A stretch of DNA of 64,000 nt from Psychrobacter sp. BI730 (GTDB lineage: Bacteria > Pseudomonadota > Gammaproteobacteria > Pseudomonadales > Moraxellaceae): contig NZ_JAATTV010000001.1 of the NCBI RefSeq assembly GCF_013414195.1, positions 62,001 through 126,000 of the forward strand. Reading direction: 5' to 3'. Below the pieces are notes generated by a model, which ran no database searches, was not told the DNA's origin, and saw only the letters and a program-made list of their open reading frames with translations. Both the position numbers and the translations under genes were made by a program. Numbering within the stretch: position 1 is the stretch's first letter; the number at the start of each line of letters is the position of its first letter. This document shows, one piece after another, positions 27,193 through 36,951 of this stretch.

Positions 27193-27993
27193 ATGACATC
27201 TGACGTAACTAAGACCTCATCTATAGACCCTCATCAAACCATCACAAATGCTGCTGAACAGCGTTATATCATCTGTATGAAATGGGGCGACAAATATGGT
27301 CCTGAATATGTCAATCGTCTCTACAACATGGTTAGTCGACATCTAACCTTGGATTTTAAAATGGTTTGCTTGACCGATGACAGCACAGGTATTGACCCTA
27401 CGATTGCCTGCTATCCGATACCTGACATGGATTTACCAGCAGGTCCTGAACGTGGTTGGAAAAAACTGACTACCTTTAAGCCTGAGCTGTATGATTTAAA
27501 AGGTGTGGCGCTATTTTTAGATATCGATATCGTCATTGTCGATAATATCGATGCGTTTTTCACTTACCAAGCAGAACATGAAGACAGCGTCGTCATCATT
27601 CGCGACTGGAAAAAACCTTGGCGCATGATTGGCAACAGCTCTGTCTATCGCTTTAATATTGGCATGAATACCTATCCTGATTTGCTGTCCAATTTTGAGC
27701 GAAACTTTGAAACCATTCGCACCCAAGTACGTCACGAGCAGGCCTATCTCTCTAACTATTTGCGTGAGCATCATCACCTAGAGTATTGGGATAAAACATG
27801 GTGTGTCAGCTTTAAGTATCAATGTATTGCGCCGATTCCTTTTAACTTTGTACGCACACCTACTCTGCCGGATGATGCAAAAATCGTTATCTTCCATGGT
27901 GAGATTAACCCGCCAGATGCAATTGCTGGCAGTGGCGGTAAATGGTATCGACATGTGAAGCCAAGCCCATGGTTAAAAGACCATTGGCAATAG
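27193..27993 (+). CDS. putative glycosyltransferase with DxD motif (left copy)
   Basis: A 266-residue soluble protein. It opens with YIICMKWGDKYGPEYVNRLYNMVSRH and continues with FKMVCLTDD, a layout typical of nucleotide-sugar transferases of the GT8-like or related GT-A fold; the metal-binding DxD is LDIDIVIVD near residue 116. A related protein with the same order of motifs (IICIKWGTKYGADYANKLYGMVSR; VDLDVIIVD) is encoded at 37923-38759 at the other end of the locus. GAG at 9 bases supports the ATG. Donor and acceptor are unknown; transfer to the LOS core is inferred from context. Confidence 0.75.
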   Translation: MTSDVTKTSSIDPHQTITNAAEQRYIICMKWGDKYGPEYVNRLYNMVSRHLTLDFKMVCLTDDSTGIDPTIACYPIPDMDLPAGPERGWKKLTTFKPELYDLKGVALFLDIDIVIVDNIDAFFTYQAEHEDSVVIIRDWKKPWRMIGNSSVYRFNIGMNTYPDLLSNFERNFETIRTQVRHEQAYLSNYLREHHHLEYWDKTWCVSFKYQCIAPIPFNFVRTPTLPDDAKIVIFHGEINPPDAIAGSGGKWYRHVKPSPWLKDHWQ

Positions 27994-28089
27994 ATGCTTA
28001 GCAATTAACCATATGTAGACAATTTATAATTAGCGTAAAGGCAGTGTATTAAGATATAAGATAGGTGAAATAAACGACTGGAAAATAGT

Positions 28090-28947
28090 ATGGCGCTATA
28101 TTTAAGATTACCTGCTACTGCTGGGTTCAACATTGATAATGAGCTCATCATTATCAATGCTTTTAATGCCAATGAACCTGAACAGAGCTTACATGGAAAA
28201 GACGTCAATATTATCGCCTCAGGGCCATCTATACAGCAGCTTCCGTTAGCAGAGCTACTAGATACGCCTACTATTTTTGTCAATGGCAGTATCAGCCTGA
28301 TTGGGCAGCATCAGTTTACCGATATTGCTGGTTACGTCATCAGTGATGCGCGCTTTATCAATCATCAGCCTGAGATTTTACAGCAGTACTATACGGGTCA
28401 ACCTCTATATGCAACATTAGCTGTCTTTGAAGCGATGGCCACCACGCACCCTGATATTATGCAAACGTACCATCGTGCCATGCGGGTGTTGTACCCAGTA
28501 GATAGGCCATGGGGAGTCAAGTCAAACAGGCTATCTTTTAATAAGCTTATCTTTAAGAAAAAATTACTCAATAAAAAAATACCCCTATCGTACTTTATCA
28601 ATAATCCAAACTTTATCATTGATAGCGATCATAAAGCGGCTGACATCGGTGTCTCTCTTAACATTACTCATGGATTTGTGGAAGCAGGCACCGTTGCTTA
28701 TGTCGCGGCGCAGTTGGCGTTTTCGCGTCAAGCAGCGAGTATTCATCTGTACGGTATTGATCTGCTTAACAGCAAGCAACCACGGTTTTATGAAAATAAA
28801 AATAATAGTGCGCCAAGTATGCTCAGCAAAGTCATGCACGAGCGCATTATCCCTTCGTTTAACTTACTCGGCAGAATCTATCAATCGCATGGTGTACCCG
28901 TCGTCAACCACTCTCCTATCTCTAAATCACTATTTGACACTTTCTAG
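28090..28947 (+). CDS. DUF115/MptE-like glycan-locus protein
   Basis: A 285-residue protein that I identify only loosely. An early IIASGPSIQQLP followed by PTIFVNGSI resembles the nucleotide-binding start of DUF115/Maf-type and sialyltransferase-like proteins. VISDARF, a middle basic stretch with KKKLLNKKIP, and HLYGIDLL near the end are further features. It has no signal peptide or membrane segment. It sits in the glycan locus, so a glycosyltransferase-like role in LOS or capsule assembly is plausible. Confidence in the family is low. Confidence 0.5.
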   Translation: MALYLRLPATAGFNIDNELIIINAFNANEPEQSLHGKDVNIIASGPSIQQLPLAELLDTPTIFVNGSISLIGQHQFTDIAGYVISDARFINHQPEILQQYYTGQPLYATLAVFEAMATTHPDIMQTYHRAMRVLYPVDRPWGVKSNRLSFNKLIFKKKLLNKKIPLSYFINNPNFIIDSDHKAADIGVSLNITHGFVEAGTVAYVAAQLAFSRQAASIHLYGIDLLNSKQPRFYENKNNSAPSMLSKVMHERIIPSFNLLGRIYQSHGVPVVNHSPISKSLFDTF

Positions 28948-29006
28948 TTGATGACTCGCAGTTAATAACCTCTACTTAATTGCGTTTAATTAAGAGCCAC
29001 TACAAG

Positions 29007-30173
29007 TTATAAACCCTCATTTTTCTCTGAATCTAAAACAGAACCAAACGCTAAGTACTGTCTTGCAATATGTTCAGGCAGTAACTGCTGGTTTAGCGGC
29101 ACGATATAATCTGTAAGGTTGTCTATGGCTTGATCGATGAGCATGGCCAAGCCATCAATATCACCTACCGCTATTAAGTTTTCTTTAGGTAATAGTTCTC
29201 TTGGACCAAAAGGACAATCCGTACTGATTACTGGTACGCCCAGTGCTTGCGCCTCTACGATGACATAGCCAAAGCCTTCAAACTTAGAGGTGAGTACCAT
29301 CAGTGCAGCTGATCTAATTAATGGATAAGGGTTGGTCTGGAAGCCTAAAAATTTAATACTATCGCTAATATTTAGTTGGACAGCCAACTGTTCAATCTCT
29401 GCTTCAAGCCTACCTTTACCTACTAGCACTAATGGCAGCTTTCGTTCTGTTTTAGCATACGCCTGTAGCAAGTCTCGATGACCTTTCATGTCATCAAATG
29501 AGGCGACATGTATAATGTACTCTTTATCTACTAATCCGAAATGTTCAAGATGGCTAGATGCTGCTGCTTTGGTCTTTATAGCAATAGCATCACAAGGATT
29601 GTAGATTGTTGTGGTTTTGGTAATATTTCCTATAATATCAATCAAATCTTGACGTGCACCTTTACTCACACAGCTACAAGGATGAGCGCCATAGACCATT
29701 TTCAAATGATTTATAGTCTGTACTGGCGACTCTAATAATTGGTTTTGGAACTGCTTAGATAGCGCCGTATGCAGTACATTTACGATGTTTGGCAACTGGC
29801 TATATGCCATAATCCAGTTTATTTTATAGATATTAGCCAGTATCAAATCTGGCTTCCCTATTTGGCTAAGCACGTAAGTGTCAATACGCTTAGCGACTGA
29901 TTCGTAGGCTTGTGCTTGCGTAGATTCTGGGTCGAGATTCTGCTCAGAAAACACCTCATCATATGGCACGATGTGATATTGCACACGAGCGTCTAGTAGC
30001 ATATCTTGCGTCGCTTCCAAACATAGAATATGAGTACGATAGCCCATATCTGCATAAGTGCTTGCCAACGTCGCAACCATACGCTCAGCACCGCGACCTT
30101 CAAGCGCTTTTAAAATAAATAGAATAATAGGTGGCATTGGTGTCTCAGCTTGGTTTTTTAACGGTATAGGCAT
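29007..30173 (-). CDS. GT4 glycosyltransferase
   Basis: A GT-B-fold retaining glycosyltransferase, 388 residues. LEGRGAERMVATLA is the N-terminal acceptor-side glycine loop; the C-terminal half has IIHVASFDDMKGH and LVGKGRLEAEIEQLA, then FEGFGYVIVEAQALGVPVISTDC with the two donor-binding glutamates (EGFGYVIVE). It is related to the two GT4 proteins at 34627-36887. The ATG at 30137, just before PPIILFILK, is an alternative start with a better-placed GAG; 30173 has none. It is encoded against its neighbours. It probably adds a sugar to the LOS core; the specificity is unknown. Confidence 0.85.
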   Translation of the reverse strand: MPIPLKNQAETPMPPIILFILKALEGRGAERMVATLASTYADMGYRTHILCLEATQDMLLDARVQYHIVPYDEVFSEQNLDPESTQAQAYESVAKRIDTYVLSQIGKPDLILANIYKINWIMAYSQLPNIVNVLHTALSKQFQNQLLESPVQTINHLKMVYGAHPCSCVSKGARQDLIDIIGNITKTTTIYNPCDAIAIKTKAAASSHLEHFGLVDKEYIIHVASFDDMKGHRDLLQAYAKTERKLPLVLVGKGRLEAEIEQLAVQLNISDSIKFLGFQTNPYPLIRSAALMVLTSKFEGFGYVIVEAQALGVPVISTDCPFGPRELLPKENLIAVGDIDGLAMLIDQAIDNLTDYIVPLNQQLLPEHIARQYLAFGSVLDSEKNEGL

Positions 30174-30432
30174 GATAGGTTAGCCAAATGAATGCAACTA
30201 TGGTCATAATTATTGCAGCGTTCTGACTTTATATGCTAGTCTCACCTACCGCTGGTACTCGGCATCTACTCAGTAAAGTACGAGCAGGATTTAACGGTAT
30301 CTCTATAAAAATTATAATGAGTCTAACTATCTAAATCGATTAAACCTTGTTAATAATCGCATCAGCAAATATCATAGCTGGTCTAATATAGCTACTAAAA
30401 TAGATGCATATCCGAAGAGAGCAGGATCAGTT

Positions 30433-31434
30433 ATGAAGCAGCCTAATGAAAACACATTAGACATCGTCATTGCTTGGGTAGATGGCGCAGACCCTATACT
30501 CAAACACAAGCGAGAACAGTATAAGCCAACTAAAGAAGTGGCATCTGACGCAATAACTGACACGCGTTTCGCTAGCGACGATGAGATATATTATAATATT
30601 GCTTCTATCATCAAATATGTGCCTTTTTGTCGTCATATATATGTCGTCACAGATCAACAAAAGCCAGCGTTCATCGATGAGTTTGCCAAGCAAGGTATTT
30701 GCTCAGCAGATAAAATACGCATTGTTGATCATAAGGACATATTTTTAGGTTATGAAGAATTTTTACCGACCTTCAACACTCGATCAATTGAGACGATGAT
30801 TTGGAATATCCAAGGATTGTCTGACTATTTTATCTATATGAACGATGATTTCTTTTTTAATCAACCAGTGACGATAGATGACTTTTTAGACAGTGAGAAG
30901 CTAATCATTCATGGTGAGTGGCGTAAAAGTGCTGCTTTGAATGCCAAGCTTAATTTTCGAAAATCACGCTTTAAATTGTTTGGCACATCGATACAGCCAA
31001 GGCATACTATCGCGCAAATGTTAAGTGCTAAAATACTGGGCATGAATCAGTTTTTTGAAATTCATCATTACCCTCATATTGTCGATAAAAACATCTTAAA
31101 GTCCCATTTGTTGAATCATCCGCAATTATTGACCGAGCAGATAAAATACAAATTCAGAGATGTCGCCCAAGTTAACCCTATAACACTGATGAATCATCTG
31201 AAAATTCAAAAAAGCGAAGCACACTTAAAGCCTAATACCTCTATCAACTATCTAAAAAATGAGAATAGCGTAGAGGACTTTATCATTGCTTTAGAAGATA
31301 AATCTATCAAGTACGGTTGTATCCAAAGCCTAGATCTTCTGGAACCAGATTTACACAACAAAATCAGCCAAGCTATGAAGCATAAATTTTTAGCGTATCT
31401 TCCCACTTCTGTGACGGGAACGTCAGTTAGCTGA
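30433..31434 (+). CDS. Stealth-family sugar-phosphate transferase
   Basis: A 333-residue Stealth protein. Conserved region 1 is DIVIAWVDGADP near residue 10; region 2 includes DDEIYYNIASIIKYVPFCRHIYVVTD, LPTFNTRSIE and YFIYMNDDFFF near residue 138; a later HYPHIVDKN matches region 3. Family members transfer hexose- or HexNAc-1-phosphate to glycans, as in capsule synthesis and in eukaryotic GlcNAc-phosphotransferase. So this enzyme may add a phosphodiester-linked sugar. AGGATCAGTTATG gives a good ribosome-binding site. It is followed 90 bases later by ugd on the same strand. Confidence 0.88.
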   Translation: MKQPNENTLDIVIAWVDGADPILKHKREQYKPTKEVASDAITDTRFASDDEIYYNIASIIKYVPFCRHIYVVTDQQKPAFIDEFAKQGICSADKIRIVDHKDIFLGYEEFLPTFNTRSIETMIWNIQGLSDYFIYMNDDFFFNQPVTIDDFLDSEKLIIHGEWRKSAALNAKLNFRKSRFKLFGTSIQPRHTIAQMLSAKILGMNQFFEIHHYPHIVDKNILKSHLLNHPQLLTEQIKYKFRDVAQVNPITLMNHLKIQKSEAHLKPNTSINYLKNENSVEDFIIALEDKSIKYGCIQSLDLLEPDLHNKISQAMKHKFLAYLPTSVTGTSVS

Positions 31435-31524
31435 GCTGACACGGTATCGTGATTTTTAGTCATATTTAGCATAAACCAATTTCGGATCAGATCCATCAAA
31501 GCATGAACATTAATTGGATATATT

Positions 31525-32691
31525 ATGAAAATAGCAGTAGTAGGTACAGGCTACGTAGGCCTATCAAATGCAATGCTATTGGCACAGCACAACGAAGTCG
31601 TCGCTGTCGACATTGTTCCTGAAAAAATCGACTTATTGAATACTCAGCAGTCCCCTATTGAAGATGAAGATATTGAGGATTTTTTATCAAATAAAAATCT
31701 CAACTTTTCTGCGACACTTGATGCGTCGGCAGCCTATAAAGGCGCTGATTTTATTATTGTGGCGACACCAACTGATTATGACGCCAAGACCAATTACTTC
31801 AATACATCAACGGTAGAAGCAGTGATTGAGCAAGTACTTTTGGTCAATCAACAAGCGACTATTATTATAAAGTCTACCGTACCAGTGGGATATACGGCGA
31901 GTATTAGAGAGCGTTATGCAACTGACCGTATTATCTTTTCACCCGAATTTCTGCGAGAAGGTAAAGCGCTGCATGACAACCTTTACCCTTCTCGAATCAT
32001 TGTAGGTGAACAGTCAGAACGGGCTCAATTATTCGCTAACTTACTCCTTGAAGGCGCGATCAAGAAGGACGTGCCGCTACTATTTGTAAAGCCCACTGAA
32101 GCTGAGGCAATTAAGCTATTTTCTAATACTTATTTAGCAATGCGCGTGGCCTATTTTAATGAGCTTGATACTTACGCTCAAACCTTTGGACTTGAAACCA
32201 AACAAATCATAGAGGGTATTGGCTTAGACCCTCGTATTGGCAATCATTATAATAACCCTTCATTTGGCTATGGCGGCTACTGTCTGCCCAAAGATACTAA
32301 GCAGTTATTAGCAAATTACGATGAAGTGCCAAGCAACCTGATAAAAGCCATTGTCGATTCTAATAGAACCCGCAAAGACTTTATTGCCGATAAAATCATC
32401 GAAAGACAGCCAAAAATCGTGGGAATACATCGCCTAGTAATGAAAAGTGGGTCAGATAACTTTAGAGCATCTGCCATACAAGGCATCATGAAACGTATCA
32501 AGGCAAAAGGTATCGAGGTTGTTGTCTACGAACCTGTGCTAAAAGAAGACAATTTCTTTAATTCGCGTGTGATTCAAGATTTAGAAACCTTTAAATCAGT
32601 GAGTGATGTCATTGTCGCAAACCGCCTATCTGACGATATAAAAGATGTCGCAGACAAAGTATTCACTCGCGATCTGTTTGGGAGCGACTAA
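31525..32691 (+). CDS. ugd: UDP-glucose 6-dehydrogenase
   Basis: Oxidises UDP-glucose to UDP-glucuronate with two NAD+. It is 388 residues, like the short E. coli Ugd. [12 protein letters not shown] at residues 5-16 is the Rossmann loop; the catalytic cysteine is Cys253 in [14 protein letters not shown]. The stop codon overlaps the ATG of the epimerase gene by one base (TAATG), so the two are translationally coupled and make UDP-glucuronate and then its epimer. GGA at 6 bases supports the start. Confidence 0.96.
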   Translation: MKIAVVGTGYVGLSNAMLLAQHNEVVAVDIVPEKIDLLNTQQSPIEDEDIEDFLSNKNLNFSATLDASAAYKGADFIIVATPTDYDAKTNYFNTSTVEAVIEQVLLVNQQATIIIKSTVPVGYTASIRERYATDRIIFSPEFLREGKALHDNLYPSRIIVGEQSERAQLFANLLLEGAIKKDVPLLFVKPTEAEAIKLFSNTYLAMRVAYFNELDTYAQTFGLETKQIIEGIGLDPRIGNHYNNPSFGYGGYCLPKDTKQLLANYDEVPSNLIKAIVDSNRTRKDFIADKIIERQPKIVGIHRLVMKSGSDNFRASAIQGIMKRIKAKGIEVVVYEPVLKEDNFFNSRVIQDLETFKSVSDVIVANRLSDDIKDVADKVFTRDLFGSD

Positions 32692-33704
32692 TGAAAATAC
32701 TGGTCACTGGTGCGGCAGGTTTTATTGGTTTTCATTTAATCAAGGCGATACTAGAAACAGATCTATCTGCTAGGGATTACTGTATCGTTGGTATCGACAA
32801 TATCAACGACTATTATGATACAGATCTAAAAGAAGCGCGTTTGAGAATATTAGGTGAGATATCAGATCCAGAAATTTTTACATTTATTAAGTTAGATCTG
32901 GCTGATCGTGAAGCCATATCTGAGCTTTTTGCAACCTATCAATTTGATACAGTTGTTAATTTAGGTGCCCAAGCAGGTGTGCGCTATTCTATCGAAAACC
33001 CTAACGCGTATATCGACTCAAATGTGGTTGGCTTTGTTAATATTCTAGAAGGCTGTCGTCACCACGATATTAAGCACTTAATCTACGCAAGCTCTAGCTC
33101 TGTTTATGGTATGAATATAAAGCAGCCATTTACCACTGCTGATTGTGTTGATTTTCCTATCAGCCTATATGCCGCTACCAAAAAATCCAACGAGCTTATG
33201 GCACATAGCTATAGTCATTTATATAATATACCTACGACAGGATTAAGGTTTTTCACCGTTTACGGTCCTTATGGTCGACCTGATATGGCGTACTTTTCTT
33301 TTACTAAGAAAATTCTGGCTGGCGAGCCAATTAATGTATTCAATAATGGTGTTATGCAGCGTGACTTTACGTATATTGATGATATCGTCAACGGCATTAT
33401 TCGTATAATTAATAAGGCCCCTTCGCCCCAGCATTCTACTATTACGACTGCAGCTGCCCCCTATAAGATTTACAACATTGGTAATAATCAGCCAGTCACT
33501 TTGCGCCGTTTTATTACTGCTATTGAAAACGCTTGTGGTAAAAAAGCGCAAGAAAACTTATTGCCTATGCAAGCAGGCGACGTACCGATTACTTACGCCG
33601 ATATAGATGAGTTGGTAGAGGACATTGGCTTTAAGCCTGAAACCAGTATCGAAGAAGGTATCAAACAATTTGTTGACTGGTATAAACAGTATTATTCAGT
33701 CTAA
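32691..33704 (+). CDS. NAD-dependent sugar epimerase, probably UDP-glucuronate 4-epimerase
   Basis: A 337-residue extended-SDR epimerase. TGAAGFIGFHL at residues 6-16 binds NAD; the catalytic triad is in SSSSVYG and YAATKKSNE (Tyr-x3-Lys), and FFTVYGPYGRPDMA is typical of UDP-glucuronate 4-epimerases. Directly coupled to ugd, it most likely makes UDP-galacturonate for the surface glycan. Substrate assignment is by family pattern and operon, not proven; UDP-GlcNAc/GalNAc epimerases are related but less likely here. Confidence 0.88.
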   Translation: MKILVTGAAGFIGFHLIKAILETDLSARDYCIVGIDNINDYYDTDLKEARLRILGEISDPEIFTFIKLDLADREAISELFATYQFDTVVNLGAQAGVRYSIENPNAYIDSNVVGFVNILEGCRHHDIKHLIYASSSSVYGMNIKQPFTTADCVDFPISLYAATKKSNELMAHSYSHLYNIPTTGLRFFTVYGPYGRPDMAYFSFTKKILAGEPINVFNNGVMQRDFTYIDDIVNGIIRIINKAPSPQHSTITTAAAPYKIYNIGNNQPVTLRRFITAIENACGKKAQENLLPMQAGDVPITYADIDELVEDIGFKPETSIEEGIKQFVDWYKQYYSV

Positions 33705-33787
33705 ACAAACAACAATGATCTCTAAGACTTATATTATAGAGATTACGGCGCTAATATCTTTATATATTTTTAGAGGATTTTGATAAT

Positions 33788-34555
33788 ATGGCTACACCTT
33801 CAAGTTGGCAGAGAAAATTGCTATTGATCTTTCGAAGCGAAAAAAGATTGAATGCAGGTAAGATTATCAAAACCTATGATGATAGAAGCTTTGATGAGAT
33901 GAAAGCAACAACCATTACTGAATCAATGTGTGATATTGAAGCGTTAACTGATGAGCGTAAAAGCACAGATTTAGAAAACCATTTGAATAACTTGAAATAC
34001 AAATCACTTGGTGAGTCTGAGCTCTGCTTTTATCACAACACGCTTATTATACTAATGCGCCGTAAGTACAAAATAGATAAAACATTCGCTGAATTTGAAA
34101 AGTTATGGGAGGCAGAGAGCGACTATTTATTGACACATCTGTCGTTGCGCTGGATTGTCTCTGCTTGCGATACGTTTATTGATCATTCAGACAATACTCA
34201 TAGAGCAGCTATCTTGATGAATGTGGTCACTTTAATGAATACTTTACGTACTTATGAGACCAAAAACTTTCTGCAGTTATCCACTAATGCTGAACCTATG
34301 CCGTTATTAGACGAAAAAACCGACATACTTTATGCCGGCGATTTGCCTCTATACGATGGACTTACTTATTTCCGTATTGGTACCGATGATAGCTTAAGAA
34401 ATATGCGTAAACGCTATAATAAATTTCAGAAAGTCGATAAATTGGCTACGACTATACTACTCGCTGTATTCGAAAAACTACAGAACAACCAAAGTGCTTT
34501 CGCTACTCTACGGCAATTGCATAGAGATGATTGGTCCAAATGGTGGTTAGATTAG
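33788..34555 (+). CDS. unrecognised protein of the glycan locus
   Basis: A 255-residue soluble, mainly helical protein that I do not recognise. It has no signal peptide or membrane segment. The N-terminal 50 residues are basic and then acidic (DDRSFDEMKA...), the middle is rich in Leu and aromatics (ESELCFYHNTLIILMRRKYK), and it ends DDWSKWWLD. GAGGA 8 bases before the ATG supports the start. It is 83 bases after the epimerase gene on the same strand, and a weak 7-bp hairpin without T-run lies between. It may be a partner of one of the transferases; there is no direct evidence. Confidence 0.65.
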   Translation: MATPSSWQRKLLLIFRSEKRLNAGKIIKTYDDRSFDEMKATTITESMCDIEALTDERKSTDLENHLNNLKYKSLGESELCFYHNTLIILMRRKYKIDKTFAEFEKLWEAESDYLLTHLSLRWIVSACDTFIDHSDNTHRAAILMNVVTLMNTLRTYETKNFLQLSTNAEPMPLLDEKTDILYAGDLPLYDGLTYFRIGTDDSLRNMRKRYNKFQKVDKLATTILLAVFEKLQNNQSAFATLRQLHRDDWSKWWLD

Positions 34556-34626
34556 GGCTATCTTTCTCATATTTTGACTCAAAACTACTGCTTTCGTTTT
34601 TTATCAATGCTGAGACTAAGAAACGC

Positions 34627-35745
34627 CTAATTATTGGTTGCCATAAACTCTATATATTGTTGAGCAATATTCGTTGGTAGCAGCTCATTATCGAATGCGG
34701 ACTCATACATACTAGCATCCACCATTGCTTCATCCATTTTTTCTGCTAAAGCGTCAACATCTCCTACAGGGACGAGGTTGTACGATGGTAGTAACTCACT
34801 TGGACCTGATGGGCAGTCTGTACTGATAACAGGGGTTTCTAATACAAGAGCTTCGGCAATCACTAAGGCAAAACCTTCCCAATCAGAGGTTAGCACTTTA
34901 AATTTAGCATGCTTTATATAAGGAAAAGGGTTCTCCTGAAAACCTAAAAATACTACTTTTTCTTCTAAGTTGAGTTCTACTACCAATTGCTCTATTTCGT
35001 CTTTCAGCTTTCCTTTACCTAGCAGTAATAGTGGCATAGACTGATCTGTTCGAGCATATGCTTTTAGCAGCACATCGTGACGTTTCGCTTCTTTAAAACT
35101 CCCCACATGAACAATATAATCTTGGTACTCAGGAGTAAATGCGTCACCTAGCTTTTGAATGTAATCTCTATCGACTGGATTGTGAATGGCAATCGTTGGC
35201 GTAATATTACCAAAGCTTTCAACAAAATCTTTTTCAGCGCCTTTACTGACACATATACAAGGATGCTTGGAGTAGATGTTAATCATCTTTGACTTTAGTG
35301 TGTCAGCAGCATTCGTATTATCGAATTTATATAACAAAGACACTGTGTTATGAATCACATAAAATATATTAGGTAGTTTGCTATTGCTTAAAATACTATC
35401 TGCACGATCTAGATTAGACAGTATCATATCAGGCTGACCAATGTTTTTTGAAATGTAACGATCGACTACGAACGCAAAAACTTTGTCACGACGTTCTAAT
35501 TTTGGTATCAGTTTATAACGCTTAAAATCAATAAAGTGGTAGTTTAGTTTTGGATTAAGCTCGTAATCTACACGGGGCTTAAACCGTAAAATATGTACTT
35601 CATAACCCAAATCATAGAATCCCTGTCCTAAAGTCAGAACAACACGTTCAGCGCCGCCACCTTGTAGACAGTTAATGACTAAGAGTACTTTATTTTTATT
35701 ATTTTTAACTTCTTTTTTTCTTGTTCTAATAACACTATTAATCAT
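34627..35745 (-). CDS. GT4 glycosyltransferase, tandem copy A
   Basis: A 372-residue GT-B glycosyltransferase. LQGGGAERVVLTLGQGFYDLGYEV is the start; the donor site is VHVGSFKEAKRHDV, LLLGKGKLKDEIEQL and DWEGFALVIAEALVLETPVISTDC. It is closely similar along its whole length to the next gene (35793-36887), so the two are a tandem duplication; it carries a more basic N-terminal extension (RTRKKEVKNNKNK). The ribosome-binding site is weak. Specificity is unknown. It is the last gene of the minus-strand half of the locus, convergent with the unrecognised gene. Confidence 0.87.
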   Translation of the reverse strand: MINSVIRTRKKEVKNNKNKVLLVINCLQGGGAERVVLTLGQGFYDLGYEVHILRFKPRVDYELNPKLNYHFIDFKRYKLIPKLERRDKVFAFVVDRYISKNIGQPDMILSNLDRADSILSNSKLPNIFYVIHNTVSLLYKFDNTNAADTLKSKMINIYSKHPCICVSKGAEKDFVESFGNITPTIAIHNPVDRDYIQKLGDAFTPEYQDYIVHVGSFKEAKRHDVLLKAYARTDQSMPLLLLGKGKLKDEIEQLVVELNLEEKVVFLGFQENPFPYIKHAKFKVLTSDWEGFALVIAEALVLETPVISTDCPSGPSELLPSYNLVPVGDVDALAEKMDEAMVDASMYESAFDNELLPTNIAQQYIEFMATNN

Positions 35746-35792
35746 TTTAAATTTTCTTAGAAATAGACATTGTGAGTATAAAATATTTGGAA

Positions 35793-36887
35793 CTATTTAT
35801 TCATAATATGGACTTGTTCAGCAAACTCTACGTATTTTTCTGCTATTTTGACTGGTAGCAGCGCTTCATCGAACGGCGCATGAAACGCTTGCGGGTTATT
35901 CATAGCTTGCTGCATTTTTTTGGCAATGGCATCAATATCGCCCATTGGCATCAAGTTACTTTCAGGCAGTAACTCACTTGGGCCTGACGGACAGTTGGTA
36001 CTGATAACGGGAGTACCTAGCACGAGAGCTTCGGCAATGACCAGAGCAAACCCTTCCCAGTCAGACGTCAATATCTTAAACTGCGCATTTTTGATGTAAG
36101 GAAAGGGATTATCACAAAATCCTAAAAATATTACTTTGTCTTCTAGGCTTAACTCTGTTACAAGTCGCTCTGTTTCACTTTTATGCTTCCCTTGACCTAA
36201 AAGTAGTAAAGGCATAGATTGATCTGTTTTTGCATAAGCATTTACCAATACATCATGACGCTTGGCATCTTTGAAACTACCGACATGGATAATATAGTTT
36301 TGGTAGTCAGGGACAAAAGCATCGGCTTGTTGTTGAATACTGTTTTTATCTATTGGATTATGAATGGCGGTGGTTGGCGTAATATGACCAAAGCTCTTAA
36401 TAAAATCTTTTTGAGCGCCTTCACTGACGCACACACAAGGATGCTTGGTATATATATCTATCATTCTTTGCTTTAACTGCTCAGCGTCGTGATTTTTATT
36501 AAACTTATAGAGTAGTGATACTGTGTTATGAATAATATAAGTGATATTAGGCAGTTTACTATTACTTAGAATACTATCGGCACGATCTAGATTAGATAAT
36601 ATGATGTCAGGCTGACCGATATGTTGTAAAACGTATTTATCAACAGCGCGCGCAAAAACTCTATCGCGTCTTTGTGCCCCTGGTATTAATTTGTAGGGCT
36701 TAAATTTTAAGACATGATAATTGAGATTTTGGCTTAAATCGTACTGTACCAGTGGCTTGAATCTTAGAATATGTACTTCATACCCTAATTCATAGAATCC
36801 TTGCCCCAATGTCAATACAACACGTTCCGCACCGCCGCCTTGTAAACAATTAATAACGAGTAACGCTATTTTTTTGTGCTGCTTCAT
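35793..36887 (-). CDS. GT4 glycosyltransferase, tandem copy B
   Basis: A 364-residue paralogue of copy A with the same motifs (LQGGGAERVVLTLG; VHVGSFKDAKRH; DWEGFALVIAEALVLGTPVIST). I start at the ATG at 36887, with AGG 9 bases upstream; the longer frame uses TTG at 36896 with no ribosome-binding site. Copies A and B lie 47 bases apart and could add two sugars in the same linkage, or have diverged in donor; both are guesses. Confidence 0.88.
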   Translation of the reverse strand: MKQHKKIALLVINCLQGGGAERVVLTLGQGFYELGYEVHILRFKPLVQYDLSQNLNYHVLKFKPYKLIPGAQRRDRVFARAVDKYVLQHIGQPDIILSNLDRADSILSNSKLPNITYIIHNTVSLLYKFNKNHDAEQLKQRMIDIYTKHPCVCVSEGAQKDFIKSFGHITPTTAIHNPIDKNSIQQQADAFVPDYQNYIIHVGSFKDAKRHDVLVNAYAKTDQSMPLLLLGQGKHKSETERLVTELSLEDKVIFLGFCDNPFPYIKNAQFKILTSDWEGFALVIAEALVLGTPVISTNCPSGPSELLPESNLMPMGDIDAIAKKMQQAMNNPQAFHAPFDEALLPVKIAEKYVEFAEQVHIMNK

Positions 36888-36951
36888 AAACGACAACCTA
36901 TGGAATAAATCTTTAGCTTTTTAAAAAGGCTTATCACTGCTTCATTAAAAA

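Noticed and set aside
33718-33743. Hairpin ATCTCTA / TAGAGAT between epimerase and next gene
   Set aside because: Only 7 AT-rich base pairs with a 12-base loop and no T-run, so I do not call a terminator.
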